From: an uncultured Clostridia bacterium
GTDB lineage: Bacteria > Bacillota > Clostridia > Christensenellales > UBA1242
Direction of reading: 5' to 3'
Length of the DNA stretch: 28,255 bases
Assembly: GCA_944349915.1 (NCBI GenBank)
Contig: CALVNU010000003.1
Span: 1 to 28,255 of the forward strand
Shown here: positions 15,796 to 22,278 of the stretch, piece by piece
Layout of the letters: every line of letters begins with the position of its first letter
Numbering within the stretch: the stretch's first letter is position 1
Notes under the pieces: model-generated
Told to the model about the DNA's origin: nothing
Database searches by the model: none
What the model saw: the letters and a program-made list of their open reading frames with translations, nothing else
Made by a program: the position numbers and the translations under genes

Positions 15796-16520
15796 GCATT
15801 TTCCTCCCAAAATTTACTTAAAAATTTATAGACTAAAAGCGGATTTGTTAAAAAGCAAAAGTGCCCAGCATTCTTAATAATCTCAAGTGATGAATTTGAA
15901 ATGATTTTTTTTAATTTTTTTGCCATATAAAGCGGAGTTTCACTGTCTTTTTCACCCCAAATTATCAAACAAGGGCAGTGCATATTTTGATAATATGATT
16001 GTAAATCTTCATTTACAATGCTGTTAAAAGTTTTTTTCATGTTGTCATCAAGCATTATATAGTCTTTCGAGCCCAAGTTTAATGTGCTTCTGCCAAGTTT
16101 TTTTAAAAGTTTGTATTTATAAATTTTATAATAATATTTCAAACTTCGTTTTGGCTTTAAACCTGCACTACCAATTAAAATGCAAGAATGCACAAGTGAG
16201 CATTTGACGGATGCCAAAATGGCTACAATTCGGCCACCAAATGAATGCGCCAGTATGTTACATTTTTCTATGCCCAAATGTTCACATAAACTCATGAGCA
16301 AAGCAACATATGTGTAAATCGTAAAATTTTCAATCGTTTTTTGACTTTTGCCAAATGGTGGAAAATCAATGCAAAGAAAAGAGCGGTCTGGAAAATTCTT
16401 CCAAATGCCTTCAAAAATTTGACTATCCACTCCCCAACCGTGCAACAAAAGAATGGGTGTTTTGCTTTGCCCATTTTTAAAAGAATAATAGACCTTTGTG
16501 CCACAATAGTTATAAAACAT
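15792..16520 (-). CDS. Alpha/beta hydrolase of unknown substrate
   Basis: A 242-residue alpha/beta hydrolase with a complete predicted triad: Ser93 in AHSFGGR (nucleophile elbow), Asp192 in GEKDSETP, and His220 in NAGHFCFL. The oxyanion region LLLHGWGVDS is also present. There is no signal peptide, so it should act in the cytoplasm. The stop overlaps the murF start by 4 bp (ATGA), implying translational coupling and a role linked to wall precursor synthesis, though the substrate cannot be read from sequence. No Shine-Dalgarno sequence precedes ATG 16520; a CATAAA box lies 7 nt upstream. It is divergent from spoVG. Confidence 0.85.
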   Translation of the reverse strand: MFYNYCGTKVYYSFKNGQSKTPILLLHGWGVDSQIFEGIWKNFPDRSFLCIDFPPFGKSQKTIENFTIYTYVALLMSLCEHLGIEKCNILAHSFGGRIVAILASVKCSLVHSCILIGSAGLKPKRSLKYYYKIYKYKLLKKLGRSTLNLGSKDYIMLDDNMKKTFNSIVNEDLQSYYQNMHCPCLIIWGEKDSETPLYMAKKLKKIISNSSLEIIKNAGHFCFLTNPLLVYKFLSKFWEENA

Positions 16521-16589
16521 AGTATTTTTTATGATTTTAAAATCAATATGTTGAAAGATTTTGCAAAAATTAACTAAAACTTTTAAAAA

Positions 16590-16619
16590 TTGTTTGTATT
16601 TTTTTTTAAAAAATAGTAT
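16590..16619 (+). promoter_or_regulatory. Candidate spoVG promoter
   Basis: TTGTTT (16590-16595) and TAGTAT (16614-16619) are separated by 18 bp, about 48 bp before the spoVG start. In Bacillus spoVG is transcribed with sigma-H; no convincing sigma-H boxes were seen. Low confidence in AT-rich sequence. Confidence 0.3.
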
Positions 16620-16667
16620 TATATATTTAGCCGTAAGGTAATTTAGACAAAAGGAAGGTATAAGGAC

Positions 16668-16940
16668 TTGAAAATCACAGATGTAAGAATTAGACTTGTT
16701 ACTAAAGAGGAGTTAAAACTTAAAGCCGTTGCTTCAATCACTATTGATGAATGCTTTGTAATCCATGACATCAAAGTTATTGATGGCAAAGAAGGACTTT
16801 TCATTTCAATGCCAAACAGAAAAACTCCAAATGGTGAATTTAAAGACATTGTTCACCCAATCAACACAGAAACAAGAGAAATGATAAAATCTGCTGTTTT
16901 AGAGGCTTATGAAAAAGCAAGCGTTGAAGGTGTTGAATAA
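16668..16940 (+). CDS. spoVG: Septation/RNA-binding regulator SpoVG
   Basis: A 90-residue SpoVG homologue with the conserved core MKITDVRIRLV, KAVASITIDECFVIHDIKVIDG and FISMPNRKTPNGEFKDIVHPIN. SpoVG proteins are small nucleic-acid-binding regulators that affect asymmetric septation in Bacillus and virulence gene expression in other Firmicutes. The start is TTG at 16668, fixed by the family N-terminus and by AAGGAAGG about 9 nt upstream. It is transcribed alone, divergently from the hydrolase/murF cluster, and ends in a clear terminator. Confidence 0.96.
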   Translation: MKITDVRIRLVTKEELKLKAVASITIDECFVIHDIKVIDGKEGLFISMPNRKTPNGEFKDIVHPINTETREMIKSAVLEAYEKASVEGVE

Positions 16941-16966
16941 TTTTTAAAATTATTTTGGCAAAACAA

Positions 16967-16994
16967 AAACAAGCACAACTGTGCTTGTTTTTTA
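16967..16994 (+). terminator. Terminator of spoVG
   Basis: Arms AAACAAGCACA (16967-16977) and TGTGCTTGTTT (16980-16990) form a strong hairpin; the innermost pair must open to leave a 4-nt loop. Six T follow within 16988-16993. It lies about 25 bp after the spoVG stop and could also act on transcripts arriving from ypeB. Confidence 0.85.
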
Positions 16995-17251
16995 GTTTGT
17001 AAAATTTTTTTAAATTTTTATTATTTTAATTATTCTAAATATTTTTATCACTTTTATTTTTTTTGTATTTTTTTATTTTTAATATTTTAATATATTATCT
17101 TCCAAATTTTTTGGTTTAATTTTGATTTATTATGTTTTTTTAGATATTTTATCAATTTTCATGCTTATTATTTTTACAGACTGTTTTTCCAACCTTTATT
17201 TTTTTGACCTTTTGATATATTTAAAAAATATAAACTTTGCTTCAACTGTTT
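16995..17251. other. AT-rich spacer between spoVG and ypeB
   Basis: About 255 bp of almost pure A/T with long T runs on the plus strand, which makes the ypeB 3' side A-rich. I see no open reading frame with a ribosome binding site, no strong hairpin and no repeat. No intrinsic terminator for the ypeB operon was found here; the nearest hairpin is the one after spoVG. Confidence 0.6.
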
Positions 17252-18709
17252 TTACATCAACAAGTTGCCATTATCGGTCTTTATAACTTTCAAAATATTT
17301 TCTTCTCCTCCATCTGCAACATTAAAATAGAAATAATAAGTATTTTCATCTTTTGTTGCCTCCACCTCATAGCATACCACTTCTCGATTATAATCTAATG
17401 GAGAAAGAACAAGTCGTGATTGAACAATGGTAAATTGATTTGAAACTTTTGCTTCCGCTTCTTTTTTGGTCAAACTCCCCTTGTCAAGCGCGCGCGATGT
17501 ATGATTTGTAAAATATGTTGTTGCATCATAACCCACAACTGTTCCGCTTGTCATGTCAATTTTGACTTTTACAAGGTCTGGATAAAGAATAATGCCATTT
17601 TGGACAGGCGCAATGTTAAGATATATGTCATCATATAGAGAATCGCTCCAAACGAACTCTCCATTTTCTACGCCATTGTTTTTTGCAAATTCTAGAGCAA
17701 TTTGTTTTGCATCATCCTCGCTAATAGATTTATCTCCAACTTTGCCAGCCCCACTAACTGTCAAAATATGTCCACCTATTTTTGTAACTTGAACATACAA
17801 TTGTTCTTCATCTGCATTTACAACTCTAAAGTTGTAGGTTTCAAACTTGCCTTTTGTGGTGTTTTCATAATTTATATCTGTAACATTCTTAAAATGTTTT
17901 TCAATCTTGGCTTCTGCATCTTCTTGCGTTACATCTTTTCCACTCAAACCTTTAACTTCACTGTTTACAACAGAATCGGAGAAAGGTCCATCATAAATCA
18001 TTGTTGGATATTTCACATCAAGGTCTGTCATTTGCGAAATAATATTAGTAAAGTTTGTGCTTCCGTCTTCATTAAAAGTGCTATCATCTAATATTGAATA
18101 TCCTTGTTGCATTTTTCTTGCAAAGTTGTTAAGTTCATTCTTTAGAGTTAAAACATTTTGATAAACCTCTTCAAGTGTGTCAAGTTCGCTTTCGCTTAAA
18201 GTTGAGCCCTTTGCAATCTTATCGGAAAGCGTGCTTGTGTATCCATAAATTTGATTGACCATCTTGACCATATCATAAATGTTACTTTGCGACAATGGCA
18301 ATCCTGCAACAGAAATTTGGGCTTCATTTGATGCTTTTGCAACCGAATTTAAAAGTTTGCTTTGGTAACTTGAGCCAGAACTTGCAAGCACTTTAGAAAG
18401 GTCATTTTCTGCCGTATTAACGCTATCAAGCAAATTATAGAAATTTTTTTCATACACATTTTCAAGGTCATATTTCAAACTGTCATTTTGTGCTTGAGAA
18501 ATCCCATAGGCAACCCCTAAACCAATTGTAGAAAGCGCAAAAATAGATGTAAAAACTGCCAAAGTTTTTATCGTTTTGTTTTTCTTTTTAATGTTTTTCT
18601 TTGAAATTTCATTATTTTTTGCCAAATTTGTGTAATTTGAAGTGCTTTTTTCATTTTTTATGCCAAAATTGGTATCAATTTCAAGAGATTTTGTTTGTTC
18701 GTCTTTCAT
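17252..18709 (-). CDS. ypeB: Germination protein YpeB
   Basis: Spore protein needed for accumulation or stability of the cortex-lytic enzyme SleB. The 485-residue protein has a 46-residue polar, Lys/Asn-rich cytoplasmic start, one membrane helix at about 47-70 (TLAVFTSIFALSTIGLGVAYGIS), a helical N-terminal domain, and repeated PepSY-like domains in the C-terminal half marked by DAEAKIEKHFK, DDAKQIALEFAKN and KEAEAKVSNQF. AAGGAGG lies 9 nt before ATG 18709. It starts 14 bp after sleB, the conserved partner order, and should be made in the forespore with it. Confidence 0.95.
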   Translation of the reverse strand: MKDEQTKSLEIDTNFGIKNEKSTSNYTNLAKNNEISKKNIKKKNKTIKTLAVFTSIFALSTIGLGVAYGISQAQNDSLKYDLENVYEKNFYNLLDSVNTAENDLSKVLASSGSSYQSKLLNSVAKASNEAQISVAGLPLSQSNIYDMVKMVNQIYGYTSTLSDKIAKGSTLSESELDTLEEVYQNVLTLKNELNNFARKMQQGYSILDDSTFNEDGSTNFTNIISQMTDLDVKYPTMIYDGPFSDSVVNSEVKGLSGKDVTQEDAEAKIEKHFKNVTDINYENTTKGKFETYNFRVVNADEEQLYVQVTKIGGHILTVSGAGKVGDKSISEDDAKQIALEFAKNNGVENGEFVWSDSLYDDIYLNIAPVQNGIILYPDLVKVKIDMTSGTVVGYDATTYFTNHTSRALDKGSLTKKEAEAKVSNQFTIVQSRLVLSPLDYNREVVCYEVEATKDENTYYFYFNVADGGEENILKVIKTDNGNLLM

Positions 18710-18723
18710 CTTGTTTTGCCTCC

Positions 18724-19401
18724 TTATCTTGCAAATATGTGTTTTCCAATGGTAACAACTTGCTCTCTAGACCAAATCCAAGAACTTGTTGCGGTTGCAG
18801 GGTTAAAATAATATATACAACCATAAGTTGGGTCCCAGCCATTCAATGCGTCTTGTGCTGCTTTGTAAGCGGTTTCATTTGGTGTCAAATTTATCTGTCC
18901 ATCGTCAACTGCAGTAAACGCATATGGTTGATAAATCACCCCAGCAATTGTGTTTGGAAAAGATGCGCTTTTAACTCTATTCAAAACTACGGCGGCAACG
19001 GCAACTTGTCCTGTATAAGGTTCGCCACGGGCTTCTGCATAAACACATCTTGCAAGTAAGTTAAGGTCGCTTGACGAAATTGAAGAACTTGACCCCGACA
19101 AAGTCATTCCAAGTGCGGCCGCTGTTTTAGGTCCAATAATTCCATCAACAGAAAGCCCATTTTTGCTTTGAAAATACTTTACCGCTTTGATTGTAAGTGG
19201 TCCATTTAATCCGTCAACATTGCCGGTATAATATCCCCATCGTTTAAGTTTTGTTTGTGCCGTTCTAAGTTCCGAACTTGTGATTGCCTGCGTCTGTGTA
19301 TAGTCTGCATCTAAAAAAGAAAAATATGTAACGGTTGCCCCAGCCAGTGATAGCATTAAAACAAACGCAAGCGAGAGAGAAGCAAAAAGTCTTTTTTTCA
19401 T
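18724..19401 (-). CDS. sleB: Spore cortex-lytic enzyme SleB
   Basis: Lytic transglycosylase that degrades spore cortex during germination. The 225-residue protein has an N-terminal signal or anchor segment (about residues 4-29), a PG_binding_1 domain at about 44-98 (LRTAQTKLKRWGYYTGNVDG, VDGIIGPKTAAALG), a serine-rich linker, and a C-terminal Hydrolase_2 domain from about 112 with the predicted catalytic Glu123 in YAEARGEPYTGQ and the conserved CIYYFNPATATSSWIWSR end. TAGGAGG precedes ATG 19401. It lies between spoIIR (12 bp upstream) and ypeB (14 bp downstream). Confidence 0.96.
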   Translation of the reverse strand: MKKRLFASLSLAFVLMLSLAGATVTYFSFLDADYTQTQAITSSELRTAQTKLKRWGYYTGNVDGLNGPLTIKAVKYFQSKNGLSVDGIIGPKTAAALGMTLSGSSSSISSSDLNLLARCVYAEARGEPYTGQVAVAAVVLNRVKSASFPNTIAGVIYQPYAFTAVDDGQINLTPNETAYKAAQDALNGWDPTYGCIYYFNPATATSSWIWSREQVVTIGKHIFAR

Positions 19402-19413
19402 AAAATCCTCCTA

Positions 19414-19935
19414 TCATGAAAATACACTTTTAATTATCTCCCAAATTTGCGAAATATATACAATATTGTCAATTTTTTTTGTTTCTGTAAAACAGAATGC
19501 AGGAAAAACAATACACCACCAGTTGTCCCCCTCTCCACTTCCAAGATTTAAAATTAATGCATCATAGTAGCCTTCATTCAAAGTTATATCTTGATAAGTT
19601 CGGGTTGGGAAATATTCATTATCAATCTTTGCCTTGCCTTTGTAGTCAAAACCATTTTCTTGAAGAACTCTATTTGCAACTTCTTCAATCATATCAAAGT
19701 TATTCGTTATAACGCTTTTTGCTTCTTCAAAACTTTCCACATTTGCAAGAATAGGAATAAGTGCTTCTACCACTTCATCTTTCACCTTATACTTAACTTC
19801 TTGGTCGGCTTGTGAATTTGAATTTGCCCTAATATGTATTCTTAAATATTGCGCATTTTCTGTGCTCGTGAGGCCAGATAGCGCCAAGATTAATGTAATT
19901 GCAATCACAGAAATTGAAATCAAAATATACTTCAT
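19414..19935 (-). CDS. spoIIR: Stage II sporulation protein R
   Basis: Secreted forespore protein that activates SpoIIGA in the facing mother-cell membrane, which triggers pro-sigma-E processing. The 173-residue protein has an N-terminal export segment (YILISISVIAITLILALSG) and the family core LRIHIRANSNSQADQEVKYKVKDEV, then GYYDALILNLGSGEGDNWWCIVFPAFCF. It ends shortly after that core. GGAG lies about 9 nt before ATG 19935. Bacillus spoIIR is not in the sleB operon; here sleB starts only 12 bp later, so early signalling and germination genes share a transcription unit. I could not recognise a convincing sigma-F promoter. Confidence 0.95.
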   Translation of the reverse strand: MKYILISISVIAITLILALSGLTSTENAQYLRIHIRANSNSQADQEVKYKVKDEVVEALIPILANVESFEEAKSVITNNFDMIEEVANRVLQENGFDYKGKAKIDNEYFPTRTYQDITLNEGYYDALILNLGSGEGDNWWCIVFPAFCFTETKKIDNIVYISQIWEIIKSVFS

Positions 19936-20011
19936 AATTTTTTCTCCGAGTGTGTTATTTCACAAAAAAGCGGAAAATATATAAAAATTTTTGTGAAATT
20001 GAGTCAAAAAA

Positions 20012-20049
20012 CAATAAAAAATGCAAAACCAACTCGATTTTGCATTTTT
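20012..20049 (-). terminator. Terminator of the SPOCS/LysM gene
   Basis: Arms AAAAATGCAAAA (20017-20028) and TTTTGCATTTTT (20038-20049) form a 12-bp stem with a 9-nt loop, 20 bp past the gene's stop codon. On the minus strand a T-rich stretch (ATTGTTTTTTG) follows. The stem is AT-rich but long. Confidence 0.7.
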
Positions 20050-20069
20050 GTTTTAGAGGATTTCAAATT

Positions 20070-21578
20070 TTAACCTTGATAGTATAACACAATAGAACTG
20101 TCTTCTTCAAGTGGGAAAGCCGTCTCTGGATTTTGTGCCGTAATTTGCTGTACCGGAACATGCACCATTTTTGCAAGGTCCCAAGCAGACTGTCCAGAAT
20201 GAGCAAAAACAACTTCCATGGCATAATCCCGTTCCGCAAGAGGCTCGCTTACGCTTGCATCGGAAATCACCGCCATAACCTTGTCATAATAACAACATAT
20301 TGCCACTTTTATTTTTGCATCATAATACAAGTCTCTCCCTTTTTTCACAACCACATCAACATCGGTCAAAATGGTAGAGGCAATCAAATCTAATTGGCAG
20401 GTGCCATCAAACTTTTCGCTAAAAGAAAAAGGAATTTCAACTTGCACACTATTTAAAGAATTGCTCTCATCATTAAGATATACAACATTTGTTTTGGCAA
20501 TTCCTTCAATCATAATTTGCTCATCTTGCAAATATACATTTGTTAAAGTAACACCATTCCCGCTAGCAAACAGAACCATATCCACGCGAGGAGCATCGTC
20601 CTCCAGTGTCAAACTGCCTTCAATTTTATCATCAACAATCTTGATAGGACATACAACAGAATTTTCAAAAGACTCGGTTGTAACATTTATTTCTTCTTTG
20701 GTGCTGTATAGGTCGCAAACAACCGTTATAACTTCATTTTTATACACCTTTACATTTGCTTTGACAGGAACTTTGACAGTAAGTTTTTGTCCACTGTCAT
20801 CATTTTCAATTTCAGTTGTAACGCAATCTTCTTTAACGCAAAGATATGCTTCTACAATCTCCTCTTTTTCGGCGCCATCAACTTCCACTTCTTCTTTAAA
20901 AGTTTCGTCAATATAAAAATTTTCAAACTTGTCTTCATCGGTCAAATATAAAACTCGCGTCAAAACATTGCCTTGAATAGAAACAAATCCCGTGCCACTT
21001 TCCACATTTTTCAAAAGAACTTGGCTTTCGGTAGACAATAATTTTTTGATATTTTCTTTTATGCTAACACTTGACTCAACTTCAAAAGTGCTTTTTGTAG
21101 ATGCCACAAGTTTAACAACTTCGATTTCTTCACTTTGCGTGCAAATATCATTGTCGTCAACGCCAATGACTGCCACATCTTTTTCAAATGAAAGAACGCC
21201 CGACTGGTTTATATTGACAACCAATCTCACCATATCTCCAGAAACACTTTCAACCTCGCTGTCTACAACTTTCAAAACAATCAAAGCGTCCCCACCGCCC
21301 ACAATGTCGTTAGACTCAAATTTTGAAGAAAAAGAGCAAGAGTGGCAACTAGAATTTATTTCTCCATCAGTTGTCATATAGATGATTTTAAGGTCAACTG
21401 TTCCAGAATAATTAACAATTCCGTTTAAAACTTCAACCGCATCATCGTTTGCCTTAACTCCGACAGACAAAATTTTATCAATCTCGCATCCCAGAGAGAC
21501 ATTGCATTCAACTGCAAAGTCGCTAGAAGGAAGTTTTATCTTTTTTGCAACCGAAAATTTATTAGTTTCAAATGCCAT
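20070..21578 (-). CDS. SPOCS (DUF3794) and LysM domain sporulation protein, SipL-like
   Basis: A 502-residue protein with repeated SPOCS-type beta domains (for example GVKANDDAVEVLNGIVNYSGTVDLKIIY near the start and GTGFVSIQGNVLTRVLYLTD in the middle) and a C-terminal LysM-like domain at about 450-502 (VVFAHSGQSAWDLAKMVHVPVQQITAQN). This layout is that of SipL, the clostridial SpoIVA-interacting coat morphogenesis protein, and related proteins. It has no signal peptide, which suits a mother-cell protein recruited to the forespore surface. The start is ATG 21578 with GGAGGG 4 nt upstream; a TTG at 21590 overlaps that site. A sigma-E-like promoter lies upstream. Acidic and valine/glutamate-rich. 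Confidence 0.85.
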   Translation of the reverse strand: MAFETNKFSVAKKIKLPSSDFAVECNVSLGCEIDKILSVGVKANDDAVEVLNGIVNYSGTVDLKIIYMTTDGEINSSCHSCSFSSKFESNDIVGGGDALIVLKVVDSEVESVSGDMVRLVVNINQSGVLSFEKDVAVIGVDDNDICTQSEEIEVVKLVASTKSTFEVESSVSIKENIKKLLSTESQVLLKNVESGTGFVSIQGNVLTRVLYLTDEDKFENFYIDETFKEEVEVDGAEKEEIVEAYLCVKEDCVTTEIENDDSGQKLTVKVPVKANVKVYKNEVITVVCDLYSTKEEINVTTESFENSVVCPIKIVDDKIEGSLTLEDDAPRVDMVLFASGNGVTLTNVYLQDEQIMIEGIAKTNVVYLNDESNSLNSVQVEIPFSFSEKFDGTCQLDLIASTILTDVDVVVKKGRDLYYDAKIKVAICCYYDKVMAVISDASVSEPLAERDYAMEVVFAHSGQSAWDLAKMVHVPVQQITAQNPETAFPLEEDSSIVLYYQG

Positions 21579-21593
21579 TTTACCCTCCAAAAC

Positions 21594-21616
21594 ATTTACG
21601 AGATATATTTACGAGA
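21594..21616. repeat. Ten-bp direct repeat in the leader of the SPOCS gene
   Basis: ATTTACGAGA occurs at 21594-21603 and again at 21607-21616, spaced by 3 bp. It lies just upstream of the ribosome binding site of the SPOCS/LysM gene. It may be slippage or a protein-binding site; nothing further can be said. Confidence 0.5.
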
Positions 21617-21625
21617 AGTTTTTAA

Positions 21626-21653
21626 AAATTATGACTAAAATGTTTAAAATATC
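21626..21653 (-). promoter_or_regulatory. Candidate sigma-E promoter of the SPOCS/LysM gene
   Basis: On the minus strand GATATT (21648-21653) is followed 14 bp later by CATAATTT (21626-21633). This resembles the sigma-E consensus, ATATT and CATACANT with a 13-15 bp spacer. It lies 48 bp before the gene. A sigma-E-dependent coat-assembly protein would fit, but the -10 match is partial. Confidence 0.4.
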
Positions 21654-21727
21654 AAAAAAATGTCAATTAATAAAATCATCAAAGGCAGAAATTGCTTGCA
21701 AGAGTTAGTCCAATGTTAATTCAAACA

Positions 21728-21799
21728 GTGATGCTATGCGACAGCATAGAAATTCGATAGAATTTTAAAAATTTTATGTTAATAAAATTTTTGCATCAC
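21728..21799 (+). repeat. Cloverleaf-forming palindromic element, copy 1
   Basis: A 72-bp element bounded by GTGATGC (21728-21734) and its reverse complement GCATCAC (21793-21799). Between them are three adjoining hairpins. Hairpin 1 is CTATGC/GCATAG with loop GACA (21734-21749). Hairpin 2 is AAATTC/GAATTT with loop GATA (21750-21765). Hairpin 3 is an 11-bp AT stem with loop GTTA (21767-21792). Only one base (21766) lies outside a stem or loop. A second copy in reverse orientation is at 25040-25112. It ends 23 bp before veg. No transposase gene is present and no target-site duplication is evident. Confidence 0.9.
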
Positions 21800-21822
21800 A
21801 TAGTTCATATCAGAGGTGAAAT

Positions 21823-22059
21823 ATGAGAAAAGCATTAATGAGTTTGGAAGAGATTAAAACAAAAATTCTGGCACTTAAAGGGAGCCAAGTGGAAATGAAT
21901 GTCAATCGCGGAAGAAAAAAGATAGAGGCCGTCAATGGCGTTATCCGCGATGTATACCCTAGCGTCTTTACTGTTGAAACAACCATGTCAAAAATTCAAA
22001 CCTTCTCCTATTATGATGTGCTGTGTGGAAATATCAAATTAAAAGAAATTGATATATAA
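21823..22059 (+). CDS. veg: Veg family protein
   Basis: A 78-residue Veg homologue with the family core LEEIKTKILALKGSQVEMNVNRGRKKIEAVNGVIRDVYPSVFTVET and a C-terminal QTFSYYDVLCGNIKL. It is a small cytoplasmic beta-rich protein; in Bacillus it is abundantly expressed and has been linked to biofilm matrix gene expression and spore outgrowth. AGAGGTGAAAT precedes ATG 21823. In many Firmicutes veg lies near ispE and spoVG; here it stands alone, divergent from the SPOCS/LysM gene, with the cloverleaf element between the two. About 160 bp of A-rich sequence follows the stop before the next hairpin. Confidence 0.95.
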   Translation: MRKALMSLEEIKTKILALKGSQVEMNVNRGRKKIEAVNGVIRDVYPSVFTVETTMSKIQTFSYYDVLCGNIKLKEIDI

Positions 22060-22220
22060 ATTTTTTCTATTTGTTAAAAATATATAAATTTTCTATAATT
22101 ATTAAAGATAAAATAAAATTAATATTGACAAAATTGTCATCAATCAAATCAATAAATAAAAACAAAAAATTAAAAATAAATTAATAAAATAAATAAAAAT
22201 ATTAAAATTATCTAAAATGG

Positions 22221-22262
22221 AATAAAAAAACAGGTCAATTTTAAATTATCTTTGACCTGTTT
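22221..22262 (-). terminator. Terminator of ppdK, possibly bidirectional
   Basis: Arms AAACAGGTCAA (22228-22238) and TTGACCTGTTT (22252-22262) form an 11-bp stem with a 13-nt loop. Seven T follow on the minus strand (complement of 22224-22230), and a T run also follows on the plus strand. It is 17 bp past the ppdK stop and could also end the veg transcript, although veg stops 170 bp upstream. Confidence 0.85.
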
Positions 22263-22278
22263 TTAGTTTTAAAATAAA

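Noticed and set aside
20371..20916. 181-residue plus-strand open frame
   Set aside because: It lies wholly antisense to the SPOCS/LysM gene, has no ribosome binding site and shows the Ser/Thr-rich composition of a reverse-frame shadow.
21728..21799. Cloverleaf element as a tRNA or tRNA-like gene
   Set aside because: The overall size and four-way fold resemble a tRNA, but all loops are 4 nt, there is no 7-nt anticodon loop, no T-loop consensus and no CCA end. A second copy exists in inverted orientation.
22060..22220. A-rich sequence after veg as a small RNA or gene
   Set aside because: No open frame with start signals, no GC-containing hairpin and no promoter stands out. It looks like a long A-rich 3' region, similar to that after ypeB.
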